In this document: one piece after another, positions 1 through 10,636 of the stretch | Layout of the letters: each line of letters begins with the position of its first letter | Position numbering within the stretch: position 1 is the first letter of the stretch | Source of the DNA: Chromera velia | Lineage: Eukaryota; Sar; Chromeraceae | Direction of reading: 5' to 3' | Length of the DNA stretch: 64,000 nt | Assembly: GCA_018398765.1 (NCBI GenBank) | Contig: JAHBMJ010001162.1 | Coordinates: forward strand, 1-64,000 | The notes under the pieces: model-generated | Told to the model about the DNA's origin: nothing | Database searches by the model: none | Seen by the model: the letters and a program-made list of their open reading frames with translations, nothing else | Translations under genes and position numbers: made by a program

Positions 1-161
1 ATCTCATCAATCTTTTCTTCAAATTTCTTCTCAAGAAGGGAATCAAGTTTAGAATCGAGAGTCACTGCGCTGCTGCTTGACTGTGCAGCTGCAGCTTCTT
101 CTTGGGCCTTCTTCTTGGCCTCTTCCTTTTCCTTTCTCCTCTGAGCTCTCGTCCGGACCAT
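1..161 (-). CDS. Partial charged N-terminus of unknown protein
   Basis: An open frame begins with ATG at 159-161 and runs off the left edge. The 53 visible residues start MVRTRAQRRKEKEE and are rich in Lys, Glu, Ala and Gln, followed by a short Ser stretch and a predicted helical segment. A basic MVRTR start is common in gag proteins of Ty3-type retroelements, so this may be the edge of such a fossil lying outside the window, but no domain is visible. A host coiled-coil protein is equally possible. The function is not recognised. Confidence 0.3.
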   Translation of the reverse strand, partial: MVRTRAQRRKEKEEAKKKAQEEAAAAQSSSSAVTLDSKLDSLLEKKFEEKIDE

Positions 162-399
162 CTTAAAAAATCCAGAGAGAGAGAAAGAGAAAAGAGCAAT
201 CAGATCGGACACACTGACTGAAAGACCCTAAAAGCCACTAGATCTTATCAACTAGAAGCTTATCATTAGAGTCTCTTAAGATCTTCTTACAGGGAAAGAC
301 TGAAGGACGGGATGCATTGCATATTCCCGTTCCTTTCATTGTTCAGCCGTTTCATCTCATTTGCATTTTATGAGCATGCTACTATTGATTGCAATTAAT

Positions 400-1356
400 T
401 CAAATTGCATGAAGAAGCATGCACATGCATGCATGCAGCTCGGCATGGCTCATCAATCTATAAGGCGGCGCGTATGGCGGCGGGCACTTCAGGCATGGCG
501 GCTCAACAATCGTCAGGGTCGAAGGAGGATCCGGTAGCTCTGCGTGGCATTCCATGTGTGGCCTAGTATGGAGCTCTGCCTTTTCACTCACTATTGCTTT
601 TCTGCCTGCCTGTCTCTTTTTCTTTTTCCTCTGTTTTTTCTTTTTTGGCTTCCTCTGCACTGTTCGTGCCTCACTAATGCTCTTTGACATCCTTTTGCCC
701 TCTTGACGCTCATTTTCCTTCGCGTTCTCACTGCGCACTGATTGTGCTTCTCTATTGTATGCTGGCTTGACGCCTTTCTGCGAACTTGCCTGCAACCTTT
801 CTACCTCTATGGTCTTTCTAGGTGCTTTCTGACATTGTCTGTTTGCATACATCTGTCTTTGCATTGTGTGCTGGTGCACTGCCACTTCGGTATGCCTGTA
901 CTTTTCTCTTGCATGTTCGAGCTTTCTATTGGCTCCTCTCTTTTGCCTCCCTACACTCAGTATTTGGTATTCTGTCAGGTATTTGTTGCCTGATTCTATG
1001 TTTTGCCTCCTTGCACTCAGCGTGGTGAGTTCTGTCTGTATTGTCTGCATATGTTTGCTTGAAGCTTCTCTGGCTCCTTTCTGTTTCTTTTTCTTGCTAC
1101 CAGGCTGTCTATGACCTCCCTGAAGCATTGTTGCCTTCTTTGCCTCTCTGTAGTCCTCTTGACTCTCACTGTTTGCAGATAGCTGTGTGGCTTCTCGCTG
1201 CAATGTGCATTCTAGCTGAGAGTGCATTGGCTGCATGCATTTTGTCAGATGCATCAACAATTCCTTGCGAAGGCATTTCTCTCCTCCTCCAGTCGTCTTT
1301 TTCCTCTGTCTCACTGAAGCTGTCTGACATGCTGTCTGACTGTTTACTGACTGCAC
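400..1356 (-). CDS. Long Lys/Gln-rich open frame, unknown
   Basis: An uninterrupted frame of 318 codons reads on the minus strand. The product is very rich in Lys, Arg, Gln and Glu, with a run of alternating Lys and Arg near residue 240, and it looks like a low-complexity helical protein. The plus strand of the same stretch is T- and CT-rich with imperfect repeats (for example two TTTTGCCTCC-type words near 940 and 1005), so the open frame may only reflect base composition. It overlaps another minus-strand frame at 1166-1822. I recognise no family and see no splice pattern that would join the two. Confidence 0.25.
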   Translation of the reverse strand: MQSVNSQTACQTASVRQRKKTTGGGEKCLRKELLMHLTKCMQPMHSQLECTLQREATQLSANSESQEDYREAKKATMLQGGHRQPGSKKKKQKGAREASSKHMQTIQTELTTLSARRQNIESGNKYLTEYQILSVGRQKRGANRKLEHAREKYRHTEVAVHQHTMQRQMYANRQCQKAPRKTIEVERLQASSQKGVKPAYNREAQSVRSENAKENERQEGKRMSKSISEARTVQRKPKKKKQRKKKKRQAGRKAIVSEKAELHTRPHMECHAELPDPPSTLTIVEPPCLKCPPPYAPPYRLMSHAELHACMCMLLHAI

Positions 1357-1822
1357 TCACCTTTTTGCGACTATCTGTTGCCCCCGCACACAGAGCTGAC
1401 CACAGCTGCGGATCCACCTTGTCGATGAACACTCCGCTCCCGATCGTTGCTCCCAGTACGTCGTAGAATCCTGTGTAGCTTAAGAGACACAGTTGATAGA
1501 CGGCAACTTTTTGTTGCTGTTGATTTCCCCACTGCCACAGCAGTTTGAAGTCTCCATCTTCCACCGTCGTCGTTACAATGTAGTCTGGAGATGGACATTT
1601 CCATCTCGACGCACATTCCTTGATGCAGTGGTCAGTCAAACCGCTGACCCACTGCCCTCCAACGGTGAAGGTGAATCGCTCTTTGGTGGCGAGACGAGCG
1701 ACGGTGATGATAAGCGAATCCAGTGTTTTGTTCACCGGCTGCAGAAAAGAAGAACCTTTTGCCTGCAGAGCCTTTTCCAGCGGCTCAGTCAACTCATCAA
1801 GGAAACTATTATAAAAACATTA
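1166..1822 (-). CDS. Open frame with normal protein composition, unknown
   Basis: This minus-strand frame of roughly 215 codons has no ATG at its upstream end; the first possible start in it is TTG. Unlike its neighbour it has balanced composition, with hydrophobic and Cys/Trp residues (for example GGQWVSGLTDHCIKECASRW), so it may be an exon or the remnant of a coding region. A possible acceptor sits at 1806-1807, but it reads TAATAG and does not follow the GCAG rule of the well-supported introns here. The hAT-type element at 1851 starts just upstream and could have cut the original gene. No family is recognised. Confidence 0.3.
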
Positions 1823-1850
1823 ATTAAAGAGCCGTCTCCTAGGGTTTCTA

Positions 1851-2648
1851 TAGTGACCAGATTTAATTTAATTTGATTTGATTTAATTTGAAGTAGGGCT
1901 TAACCTCAAATCAAATCTTAGGTCTGAGAAACTTTAGCATGATAGGGCTTCAATTCAAAGTTATCAAATCCTATCAAATCTACTTTAAATCTGACTCTTT
2001 CACCTCAAATCTTTGAGGTCAATCCGTTATCTAGTCTCTTAAATGAGTCTTCGCACTTATTTGGTTGATCTGCAGTGATTCTCCACTCTGAGTCGCCTTT
2101 GGTCAGTGAAGGCTCTTTCTATCTCAAATTTATCGCATTTTATCCACCTTTTCCGACGGCTTTTCGACCATCTGTTCGTTTGCAGTTTTGGTTTGCCTTT
2201 TCATTGGCAATTAAGTGTAGCAATTTCGAAGTAAACTAGAGATTCAAAAGTTAAGAAGAGCAGTTTTCAACTAAGTTTTGGTCCGCTTTTTTATTCGCAG
2301 TTTTGAAAGGAATTTGAAGCATAAAATCAGTAAAATTTGGCTAGAATTATGAATGGTTAAGTAAAAATTCTAGTCTTAAATCAAAATGACTCGAGTCTAA
2401 AATAAAAACTTATATAAGCTCTCAGCTGTGATAATAGGTCATTAATTTTGAGAGTTTTAATTTAGCTTTTAGTCTAGTTTTTAGTGATTTTCTTGTTTCT
2501 AGGGCTTTTTAGGATGTGCTAGTGGTGTCGACTGTGTAATATCGTCTTCAGTGTTGTCGAGAGTGACCTCTAGACTTCAACCTCAAATCTACCTCAAATC
2601 TGGTCAGATTTGAGCTTGAAGCTCAAATCAAATCAAATCTGGTCACTA
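1851..2648. mobile_element. hAT-type non-autonomous element (MITE), 798 bp
   Basis: The element starts TAGTGACCAGATTT and ends with the reverse complement, AAATCTGGTCACTA. It is flanked by a perfect 8-bp duplication, GGTTTCTA, at 1843-1850 and 2649-2656. An 8-bp target duplication and a terminal motif fitting YARNG are typical of hAT transposons. Subterminal runs of TTTGATTTG repeat several times at both ends. No transposase is present. The same termini bound the 3.0-kb element at 22083-25081, which is the likely autonomous relative. Confidence 0.88.
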
Positions 2649-2656
2649 GGTTTCTA

Positions 2657-3220
2657 GGCTAAATTCTAGCCATTAAATACCATTAAAAGGCGCTTAATTC
2701 AATGCCGAAACGCTTTTTCTCATATTATAACATAGCTGCACAATCTTTAACTATAAGAATTTGATTGAAAAACGCCTAAAAAGTCTAGTAAAAAGTTAAT
2801 AAAAGCTGATAGTAACTAAATCTCGTTTTTGAATTATGAAAACGATCATTTGAACTAGATTCAACTACAGTGTAGCACTTCACTTCTTGCAAAGGCATTC
2901 TCATGTCATTCATTAACAAATTATAAAACAGCAAAAGCATTCTAACATATTCCAACGATGGAGAATCCTAGGGGGAATCTTCTCAATTTTGTGGAGAAAC
3001 GGGCTAAACGGTGCTGTCCGAAGCATGAAAGACATGCCGCTGCCTAAGCAAAAAATAATAGAGGTACAGTCATGTTAACACATCTATATGCATTAATATG
3101 TGTGATAGGATAACATAGGATAGGATTTTATGTTTCCGGAATCCCCGTGGTCTATTGATTTCAGTCTAGTCATAATTAATCACTATTAATCACGTAGATT
3201 TCAATTTTAAAATGATTAAC
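2657..3220. other. AT-rich gap, nothing recognised
   Basis: The stretch is AT-rich without a convincing open frame. Short direct words such as GATTAACATT repeat near 3210-3235. I see no gene, RNA or complete element in it. Confidence 0.4.
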
Positions 3221-3557
3221 ATTGATTAACATTACCCCTCTGACACTACAAGCTTTGAACCGCTATGAACTTTTTAGAATTGATCAAAATACTGCCATCT
3301 TCGGCGGCCTACGGCCGCTTTCAATCAACACTAAGGCCATCTTCGGCGCTCATTACATTTCTAGGGGGCCGCACTCTACATATAGGTAGATCATGACCCC
3401 TGACTTTAAAGAAAATTTAAACAAACAAAAATTTAGGAATGTTATGCAAAAAGTTTCATAAAAAACCAAAAACTATAAATTATAGAAAATATGACAGTAA
3501 CATTAGTTTTTATGTTGGGCTAGAAACATATATTCATTTTTATGAAAAACTTTGTAT

Positions 3558-4300
3558 CGCCAGGTTTTGTTGGGCTGTTGGGCTTGTTGTACTGTTGGGC
3601 TTCACCTTGCTAGGAAGCTGTTGGGCGCCCAACACGCCCAATATACAACATGCCCAACACGGCCCAACAGCCCAACAAACACTCCCAACATGTATAACAC
3701 GCACAATCATGATGATGACAAGCTTGTAGGGATATTGACAGTGAAGAATTTGAATCATCTGAACATGTGTCTTTCTCTGTTCTCTGCAAGCCGTCTTCTC
3801 TTGCAGTCCAGACATCTTTAATTCCTGTTGGTTCTGTGTTTGGTTGGGTTCATGAATTCTTACAAGACAAACGGAAACTGACTGTCAGCACTGAAGAAAT
3901 AAAACGTTTGATTCATCTGTGGAATGAAATTGATCACTCCGAAATGACTGCCGATGAAGGGGGATGACTTGATGAATGAGTTGGAAAGGTTAAGCACAAG
4001 GAGTATACATTTGTCTGCATTGTATGTGCAGGTCTGTCTCCATTTTCTTTGGTGTATTATAAACGTTTTACGAAGAGTTTCAGGCTCATACTGCACCAAT
4101 GTGCAGCACTGAATGTCTTAACTGGTGTTTATTGTATTTATATGCTTTGATACGTAGACCTGGCGTGTAAAACAAGCTTGTAGGGAAGGGAAGGGACCTT
4201 GTTGGGCTCTGTTAGGCACTGTTGGGCTTCATGACCTGTCATGCAGCTGATGAAAGGCCCAACAGAGCCCAATAGGCAACAAACCTAACAGAACCTGGCG
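3558..4300. mobile_element. Terminal-inverted-repeat element with GTTGGGC words
   Basis: The left end reads CGCCAGGTTTTGTTGGGC and the right end is the inverse of CGCCAGGTTCTGTTAGG, giving 17-bp imperfect inverted ends. Just inside each end lie clusters of TGTTGGGC in both orientations that could fold into long hairpins (3566-3690 and 4200-4290). The middle, about 3722-3967 on the plus strand, has a 75-codon open frame of normal composition (DSEEFESSEHVSF near its start), which may be part of a captured gene or of an old transposase. No clear target duplication was found. Confidence 0.5.
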
Positions 4301-4579
4301 ACACAACTTTGGACTGACATTTTTCAAGACTGAAGTTGAACTAGAGCTTGAGAATAGCCCAATATAACACTCCAGAATGTGCTTCATCTACTAGTTTTAA
4401 CCTTATAACTTGGAATACAATATATAGTGTAAAAAGGTGTAAGAAAAGTTAGGAGTGAAACTTAGGTATACCTACAGTACGGCCCCTTAGTTACATTTTC
4501 ACTAATATCAAAAAGGTTACTCTATAAAAGTGTACAACAAAAGTGTACAAAAAATTGACATTGATGTCGTTTTTCAGAA

Positions 4580-4705
4580 TATTTTCAAAAATTGACATGA
4601 ATTTTGATACATTAGTTTTTATTAAAGAACTATAAAGAGTTAGAACCTAGAGTTAGAACCAGTTAGAACTTTGAAGCTCAAACTGATAACGCTTAATACT
4701 CAACT
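4580..4705. repeat. Inverted copy of the repeat at 13080-13200
   Basis: Words such as AAGCTCAAACTGATAACGCTT (about 4670-4690) occur in reverse complement at about 13128-13150, and ACTATAAAGAGTTAGA occurs in both places. This marks two copies of one AT-rich repeat family in opposite orientation. The family cannot be named from what is visible. Confidence 0.4.
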
Positions 4706-4760
4706 ATAGATCTCTTCGCATGCTTACCCTGCAAAGACCTAAAAACATACTACTATACTC

Positions 4761-4972
4761 GTAAAGAGACACACATGACACAGATATAAGAAAAGATATG
4801 TTTGCATACTTACCGTCATATCTACCTCCTATGCTACCACTGCAAAGAGAGGAATGCACGTAAAGTGTCACCTATGCAACCATTGCACTCAAAACCATAG
4901 AAAAGCCTAAGCATCAAGCCACGGACTCTGCACGTACGCATCGCACCCATGTAAGCCAATCAGTCAGGCTTC
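4761..4972 (+). repeat. Direct repeat, copy 1 (about 212 bp)
   Basis: This stretch matches 5943-6153 over its whole length at roughly 90% identity. Most differences are T or A here against C or G in the other copy, and many lie in former CpG positions (for example GATATGTTTGC here against GACACGCTCGC there). The unit contains an internal repeat of the phrase CACGTAAAG. No coding role is visible. Confidence 0.75.
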
Positions 4973-5942
4973 CCGCCTGCATACCAAACTGAGCAAAACT
5001 CAGTATGCGGCTGCCAGTGTGGCACGTCCCCTTTGTGGCGCAGCAAAGATTCTTTTCTCCTCTGGTGTGGCTCTCAATCGCTCTCGATCCGCGGCGGAGG
5101 GTACAATACAAACAACAAGGTCACCAAGATGCACAAAGATCACTTACAAGCACTAGAGCCCAACACGCCATCATCGTTCGAATCTCTTCACCAGGGAGAA
5201 GGAGGTGGAGGGCATGTAAGGGAAGGGAAAGAAAGACAGACAGTCACTGCATAGATTTCTTCTCTTCTCGCTTCGAGTTATAATTCACGATCATAAACAT
5301 ACACAAACATACATGCCCACAAGCATTCACACAAACAAACGCGAAACGAACAGAGAGGAAAAGAGCCATTCGACCTTGGCGGCTTCTTCATTCCCTCTTC
5401 TCTGTCCGTCTGATAATAGACGCTTTTGTTTACTTGACAACCAATATCAACCATGGACAATTGCGTTTCAAATCTACTCACGCAAAACAAAAGATCGACG
5501 CACATAAACAAACGTCATCAGCATAAATACAAGCACATTGCATCGCATTTTTCTTTCCAAATCTCTTTGACTGTCTTTTTTAGATCTCTTCATGAGGGAG
5601 AAGGAGGCATCTGATTCAGGATAAAAGGGTTTACACAAACATTGTTAACCCACACAGCCATTGTACGCATGCAGGTGAAGTAACGCTCTCCTCCAGAAAG
5701 CTTGCTGCCTTTGCCCGTCTTGTTTCGCCTCGTTTTGCAGACACAAGAAGCAGGGTTCATGCTGCATCACATACAATCCATACACTGTTACATATTCAAA
5801 CTTGCAGTGCAAAGCTAGCAAAGCATCGCACAAAGCGTCAATAACTTACCCACACAAAGCATGCAATCAAACACAGATCTCTTTGAATCCATTCAAATTT
5901 CCTTCTCATCTGCACTTGCTATCGCTACAAGGAGGGAAATAC

Positions 5943-6153
5943 ACGTAAAGAGATACACACGACACAGACATAAGAAAAGACACGCTCGCATACTTACCGT
6001 CGCATCTACCTCCTATGCTACCACTGCAAAGAGAGGAATGCACGTAAAGTGTCACCTATGCAACCACTGCACTCAAGACTATAGAAAGGCCTAAGCATCA
6101 AGCCACGGCCTCTGCACGTACGCACCGCGCCCATGCAAGCCAATCAATCAGGC
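5943..6153 (+). repeat. Direct repeat, copy 2 (about 211 bp)
   Basis: This is the GC-richer partner of 4761-4972, starting about 1.18 kb downstream in the same orientation. The DNA between the copies has no recognised gene. The pair could be the ends of a small retroelement or a segmental duplication; neither a primer-binding site nor a target duplication is clear. Confidence 0.75.
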
Positions 6154-7212
6154 ATGCCGGGGCACTCAACACTGTATTGATCCACAGTAAATCTATGCAG
6201 CACAAATGCATGCAATCTTATGTATGCAAGCAATCAAAGCATTACAAACAATTTATACAAGGTTCTAGCAAAGAGTCCTTATCGAACAGACTTCTCTGTA
6301 CGAGATCTTTCTCTAAGTCTCTGCACGAGATTTCTCTGTGGGGACATCCCCAAGTTCGTTAGGTATATTTATAGCTCTCCCACGAATCTATATGTGGTAC
6401 ATTCCCTTGTACCGTCTACCTATATATCCACCCATCTTTCCATTCCTCTCGAACCCCCTTTTCTTCCTAAGTGATAGGCAGTCAGCACTTTACCTCTTTT
6501 GATCTTTCCCCGTGCTGACTGTCTTATTATGATACTAGGTCTATAAGCACTGTTAGTATCAAGTTCTAATCTAGGATCTAACTCATTGTATGAATTTTAA
6601 TGAGAAATTGACCTCCAAAGTTTAAGAATTTAGAGCTTTCAATTCTTTTATGGATTGTGTGATTGACGACGTAATTCTTTTATAGATTGCATGATCGATG
6701 ACAGCATTTTTTTAGATTGTATTGCTTTTAAATATGTGCACAACTCAAGAGTGCTGAAAAATTACTTAATTAAGGTAACAAAAACTATCGATTGATTTAT
6801 ATGACAACGGCGTACATGGGTATACATCTTTTTGACCTTGACTCTCTTGCATAAATTTGATATGCATTTATTTTCGGCCTGGCCTTCAGTCTCTCATGAC
6901 CCGCCTTCGGTGGCTTTCAATCAAAACATACAATTTTGTTCAGTGACCTCTGGCCGCCTTTAATCAAAACTAAGACCATCTTCGGCAGCTTCCGATTAAG
7001 CGTAGCTTAGCGTTACTTAGCGTAGCTTAGTGTTAGGGGGGTAATTAACATGAAATAGCATAAAATCATATAGCTTTTACTTGTGTAACATCTTCTGTGT
7101 GCTAACATAAAATGAAAACATGAATAAACATGAATTGTTATTGTGTATGGCTACGGTACATCAGAGTATATCAGGGTTAAATTATTATGCTTAGTAGCAT
7201 CTACTTGTTACT

Positions 7213-7555
7213 ACTTGTGTACGCTATAGCATACTATAGCACACAGTAAAAATATACTACTTGTGTGCCGTGGCCCCCAGCCAACGGTATGTTAAAAGTG
7301 GTAGTCTAGTAGTAGGTGGTAGTACCCCCTAAAGCTTAAGTACATATCAAAAGTTTACGAGATGCACATGCATGGCCGCCGGCGGAGCCAGCCAACGGAC
7401 GTCAACCAATCAGATACCATGGCCGCTGGCGGAGCCGGCCAACGAAATTCACCACTTTTAGGGGCCATGCTAGGGGCCACGGCACGCTCCCTGGGAGCAT
7501 TTCAGTACGCTATAGCATACGGTAAAAATATGTAGGAATATACTTGTACACGTGA
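7213..7555. mobile_element. Small foldback element between direct repeats
   Basis: GTGTGCCGTGGCCCCCAGC (7263-7281) is mirrored by the inverse of GCGTGCCGTGGCCCCTAGC (7469-7487), so the 225-bp core has inverted ends. Inside are two direct copies of CATGGCCGC-GGCGGAGCC separated by about 47 bp. The core is flanked by about 50 bp of direct repeat (7213-7262 and 7507-7555), each starting with TACGCTATAGCATAC and followed by GTAAAAATAT. No coding region is present. Confidence 0.5.
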
Positions 7556-8518
7556 GCCTACGCCACTGCGTTGTGCACGTGCATCAAAGTGCATGTTGTT
7601 TGCGTGCGTCGAAGTACGTGTATGTTGCAGTGACATGTGTTGCACGAATTTGCGATGCAAGCATGTGGTCAAATTGTCATACATGACTTTACAGCTTCAA
7701 TCTGGAAGCAGATTGCAAGCCTTTTAAAACGGAAAGCTATCTGGCTTGCCAAAGACCTTCTCCCAATCTGATCTTTGTGTTGCAAAGGGCAGAGAAAGCT
7801 TTCTGCGGCTTTGAATTTTGAAATCGCAAAGGACAGATTGATCTGGCGCTAGGTATTCAAATCCAATCGGCTTCGGTCATCGGCTTTTGCAACGCTCTCT
7901 CTTCTTTCCTCCCTAAGGAAGTACCGGGAAGTACTTGGGCAGGTCAGTCTCTACCCTATCTTGATTGGATTATGAAAGCGTGTTGCGTTGGAGATTCTCC
8001 AATTTGTTTGCACAATCTGCATCTGGACTCTAAGACTTCCTGTGCATTCTTCTCTCTTCTTGTGTCTCTTCCCTTTCAACGGTCAGCCCTGCCCCTTTCG
8101 ACTCGCTCTCTTTAACAACGCTTTGCAGCTTGGAAATGTTTACAACTCATGCTGTGGGTTTCTGTAGTGCTGTGCCTACAGAAACACATGTATATGAATT
8201 GCCGGGATCATCCCGTTCACATCCTGAGATGTTTCTGGGATGCACTTCACAAGCATCCTGTAGCTTTTAGGGATGATGACCGGTTGTTTGTTGTAACAAA
8301 CCGGATGATACGTGTAGCAGCCTGCGTCAGATAGGCACAACCGACCCCTACCAACAGCCTCCCAGCTATATGCCGCTCTCTCACCATGATTGTCACAGGT
8401 AAGCCTGCCGTAAAATGTTCTGATCGACAGCTAGCGATCCGTTTCTTCCTACTCTTCCAGCCCTCCCAACAGTTTTAGCCCTTCCACCCTTTCGAGCCTT
8501 TCTTTCCCGTCCTTTTAG
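7556..8518. other. Gap without recognised gene
   Basis: No open frame here has convincing composition. A compact palindrome, CCGGTTTGTT-like with its inverse AACAAACCGG, lies at about 8280-8304 and is followed by a GC-balanced stretch. The rest is unassigned. Confidence 0.3.
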
Positions 8519-8665
8519 CCTTCTGAAGCCTTTTGTCTCTCCCATCGCCACCACGCAGCCCTTTCGGCCTTCCGAAGTCTTTTATCTCTCCCATCGCCTC
8601 TACGCAGCCTTTTCAGCCTTCTGAAGCCTTTTGTTTCTTCTATCGCCTCCACGCAGCCCTTTTGG
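8519..8665 (+). repeat. Tandem repeat, 49 bp x 3
   Basis: Three adjacent units starting at 8519, 8568 and 8617 share the phrase CCTTCTGAAG-CTTTT and end in ACGCAGCC. A 49-bp unit is not a multiple of three, so it would not keep a reading frame. Pyrimidine-rich, low-complexity DNA follows up to about 8720. Confidence 0.8.
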
Positions 8666-8900
8666 CCTTTCCAGCCTTTTCCGCCTTTCCAGCCCCCCCC
8701 ACCCTTCCAGCACCCTTGCCCCCCCCGCTCCCTGGAGACAAATTCACTCGCAGGCGCGCCTGTAAAAATTTTTCTGCCCCCTAGGCTTTTCTTGCACCTT
8801 TCTTAGGTGCGGAAGAAAGAGAAGGTAGGCGCTCTAGCCTAGGCTCCGGCAACTTTTCTGTTGCACCTTTTTTCTACCCCTTCTGACTGGCTACTTGCAG

Positions 8901-9291
8901 GGGAAAGACTGAAGACCTTCGCCCATACACTTGCAATTGGAATGTCTCCCCAAGCCGAGCTGAGAAGAAAACTCCACGAAGACAGGGCAAAGCCCCCCCT
9001 CTGGACTCAGGAGCAGAGAGAGACAGACGTCACTACTCGCCCCCTGCAGAGTATAAAGATAGAGATAGACGCCACTACTCGCCCCTTGCAGAGTATAAAG
9101 ATAGAAACAGACGCCACTACTCGCCCCCTGCAGAGTATAAAGATAGAGACAGATGCTACTACTTGCCGCCTGCAGAGTACAAAGATAGAGACAGATGCCA
9201 CTACTCGCCCCTTGCAGAGCCCAGAGATAGAGGCAAACACCTGCAGGACTTAGTACTCGCCCCCTCCCGATGCCAGACATAGAGATGTACA
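8901..9291 (+). CDS. RS-domain-like exon built on a 42-bp minisatellite
   Basis: An acceptor-like site (polypyrimidine tract, CTGAC branch-like word, then CTTGCAG at 8900) opens a plus-strand frame that encodes a basic lead and then about five 14-residue repeats of the type RHYSPPAEYKDRDR (DNA repeat 9031-9236, unit 42 bp). Arg/Asp/Ser-rich repeats with embedded YSPP resemble RS domains of splicing factors. About 60 bp further on, a neighbouring frame reads SRSRTPPRGG, and RHRRSS-SERKRYRS appears near 9560, again in another frame. The region may therefore be a decayed or multiply spliced RS-domain gene. No RNA-recognition motif is visible. Confidence 0.35.
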
Positions 9292-9984
9292 GATACAGGG
9301 ACTCCCGTGTCGGTTCTAGAAGCCGCACCCCCCCACGCGGGGGGGTCTCTGCGCACCCTTATGAGCATTCTTCTTAGCGGGGGCCCGGGGGTGGAGGCAA
9401 GATGCCTGAGTCTGTCTCGGGAGCGACCTGCTCGGGGGGTGTTGTGCTAAAAGATCGCCTGACGGCACAGGCTGAGAGGTCCCGCCAGGCGGTAGAGCTT
9501 GTTTATGGTCTTCGGAAGCATGGAAAGGTCTTCTGCCGAGCGGTGGCATCACTCGTCATCGGAGATCCTCTGTGCTCTCCGAGCGTAAACGGTATAGATC
9601 TTTTTTCTGGACCCCGGGGCCCGTGTCCTGGCGAAGAAAACTTGATCACAATTCACGATGAGGAGGAAGGAAGAAGCGTATGACACTCCGAATGAATATT
9701 GAATGTATGGATAGGTGGTATGCATATACATACACATTCATGTGCAACAAAATCAGGACAGAAACACTTTCACATGATATTATGACTGAGAGAAAAGAAC
9801 TTAAGGGAAGTGTCTCTCTCTCTCGTTCCTTTTCTGTTTTTTCACTGGCTATAAGAGTCTCTGTTCTGCCTTTCGATTACGTGCCGCTTTTATCGTCTTG
9901 CATGGCCATATGTTCCTGCAGGACCGACCCTTGTGAGTGAATGCATGCAACGACTGGCGATGTGCAGGGATCCGTACTACTAGC

Positions 9985-10030
9985 ATGCGTGTGTGTATAT
10001 GTATGTATGTGTATATGTATATATGTATGT

Positions 10031-10094
<64 letters not shown>

Positions 10095-10105
10095 GTGTGT
10101 GCATC
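9985..10105 (+). repeat. TG/TATG microsatellite
   Basis: About 120 bp of TG with interspersed TATG steps. It ends shortly before the acceptor-like sequence CCGTCCCTGTGCAG at 10113-10126, so it may lie at the 3' end of an intron of the weakly supported upstream gene. The His/Thr- and Val/Cys-rich frames across it are artefacts. Confidence 0.85.
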
Positions 10106-10523
10106 TGCTTGACCCGTCCCTGTGCAGAGCCTGTACCCTGGACGTGACTAGCAGAGCGACCAGACCCTGGCTGGAACAAGTAGCGGTAGGACTCGGAAAG
10201 CGCGTGATCTAGAAACTTGAGCCAGGTAGGGGACAGAAGGGAAAGGCGTGAATATGTTAGTGGAGGGAGACGTGTAAAAAGAATCAGCCACTTTTACTGT
10301 TTGTGTTCTGTCATGTATACTCTGCATTTTGCCTCTTTGACTCTCACTTTGCCTCCGTGATTCCATTCCTTTTTTTGTTTTATCTTTTATATGAATGAGT
10401 TGCCTCCTTGCTGCGTTTCGTTGCCCCACAGGATACGGTGTTTCTACAAACATATGTAGAAGACAGTCTGACTTTTCCCTTGGGTCCTTCCTTCTTTTTT
10501 TCCTTTTGCTTCTCTACCTGCAG

Positions 10524-10636
10524 TTTTAGGAGCCGACGTGGCAGGATTTAACGAACTTGCGGCCTACTTTGAGGAGAAGGAAAGAGTCACGCTGCACGCA
10601 CTCCTGAATTTTTGGCAGAGTTTCTTTGAAAAGTGA
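10524..10636 (+). CDS. Probable terminal exon, unknown protein
   Basis: A strong acceptor (T-rich tract followed by CTACCTGCAG ending at 10523) precedes a 37-codon frame ending in TGA at 10634-10636. The peptide (FNELAAYFEEKERVTLHALL, then NFWQSFFEK) is amphipathic and looks like real coding sequence. It faintly resembles the last helices of formin FH2 domains, but I see no FH2 core upstream, so I do not name it. The exon would require one carried base from the preceding exon. The upstream exons cannot be traced with confidence; the RS-like region at 8901 is one candidate. Confidence 0.4.

Larger units (their letters stand above)
3231..7050. repeat. Possible composite element with inverted ends
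   Basis: Near 3231 the sequence reads ATTACCCCTCTGACACTA, and near 7015-7036 the reverse complement of TTACCCCCCTAACACTA occurs, so the two ends are imperfect inverted repeats. Inside each end there is also a directly repeated stretch of about 38 bases containing AATCAA-ACTAAG-CCATCTTCGGC (about 3305-3345 and 6950-6990). I find no matching target duplication. The interval holds other repeats listed separately. It could be one old DNA transposon filled with later insertions, or a chance pairing of two copies of one short repeat. Confidence 0.25.

Noticed and set aside
3231-7050. A complete 3.8-kb virus-like or Maverick-type element
   Set aside because: The inverted ends are short and imperfect, there is no target duplication, and no capsid, polymerase or integrase is visible.
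9031-9236. Regular 42-bp repeats as a CRISPR-like array
   Set aside because: The units are head-to-tail minisatellite copies without unique spacers, in a eukaryotic context.
9877-10179. His/Thr-rich and Val/Cys-rich frames
   Set aside because: They arise from the TG microsatellite in different frames.
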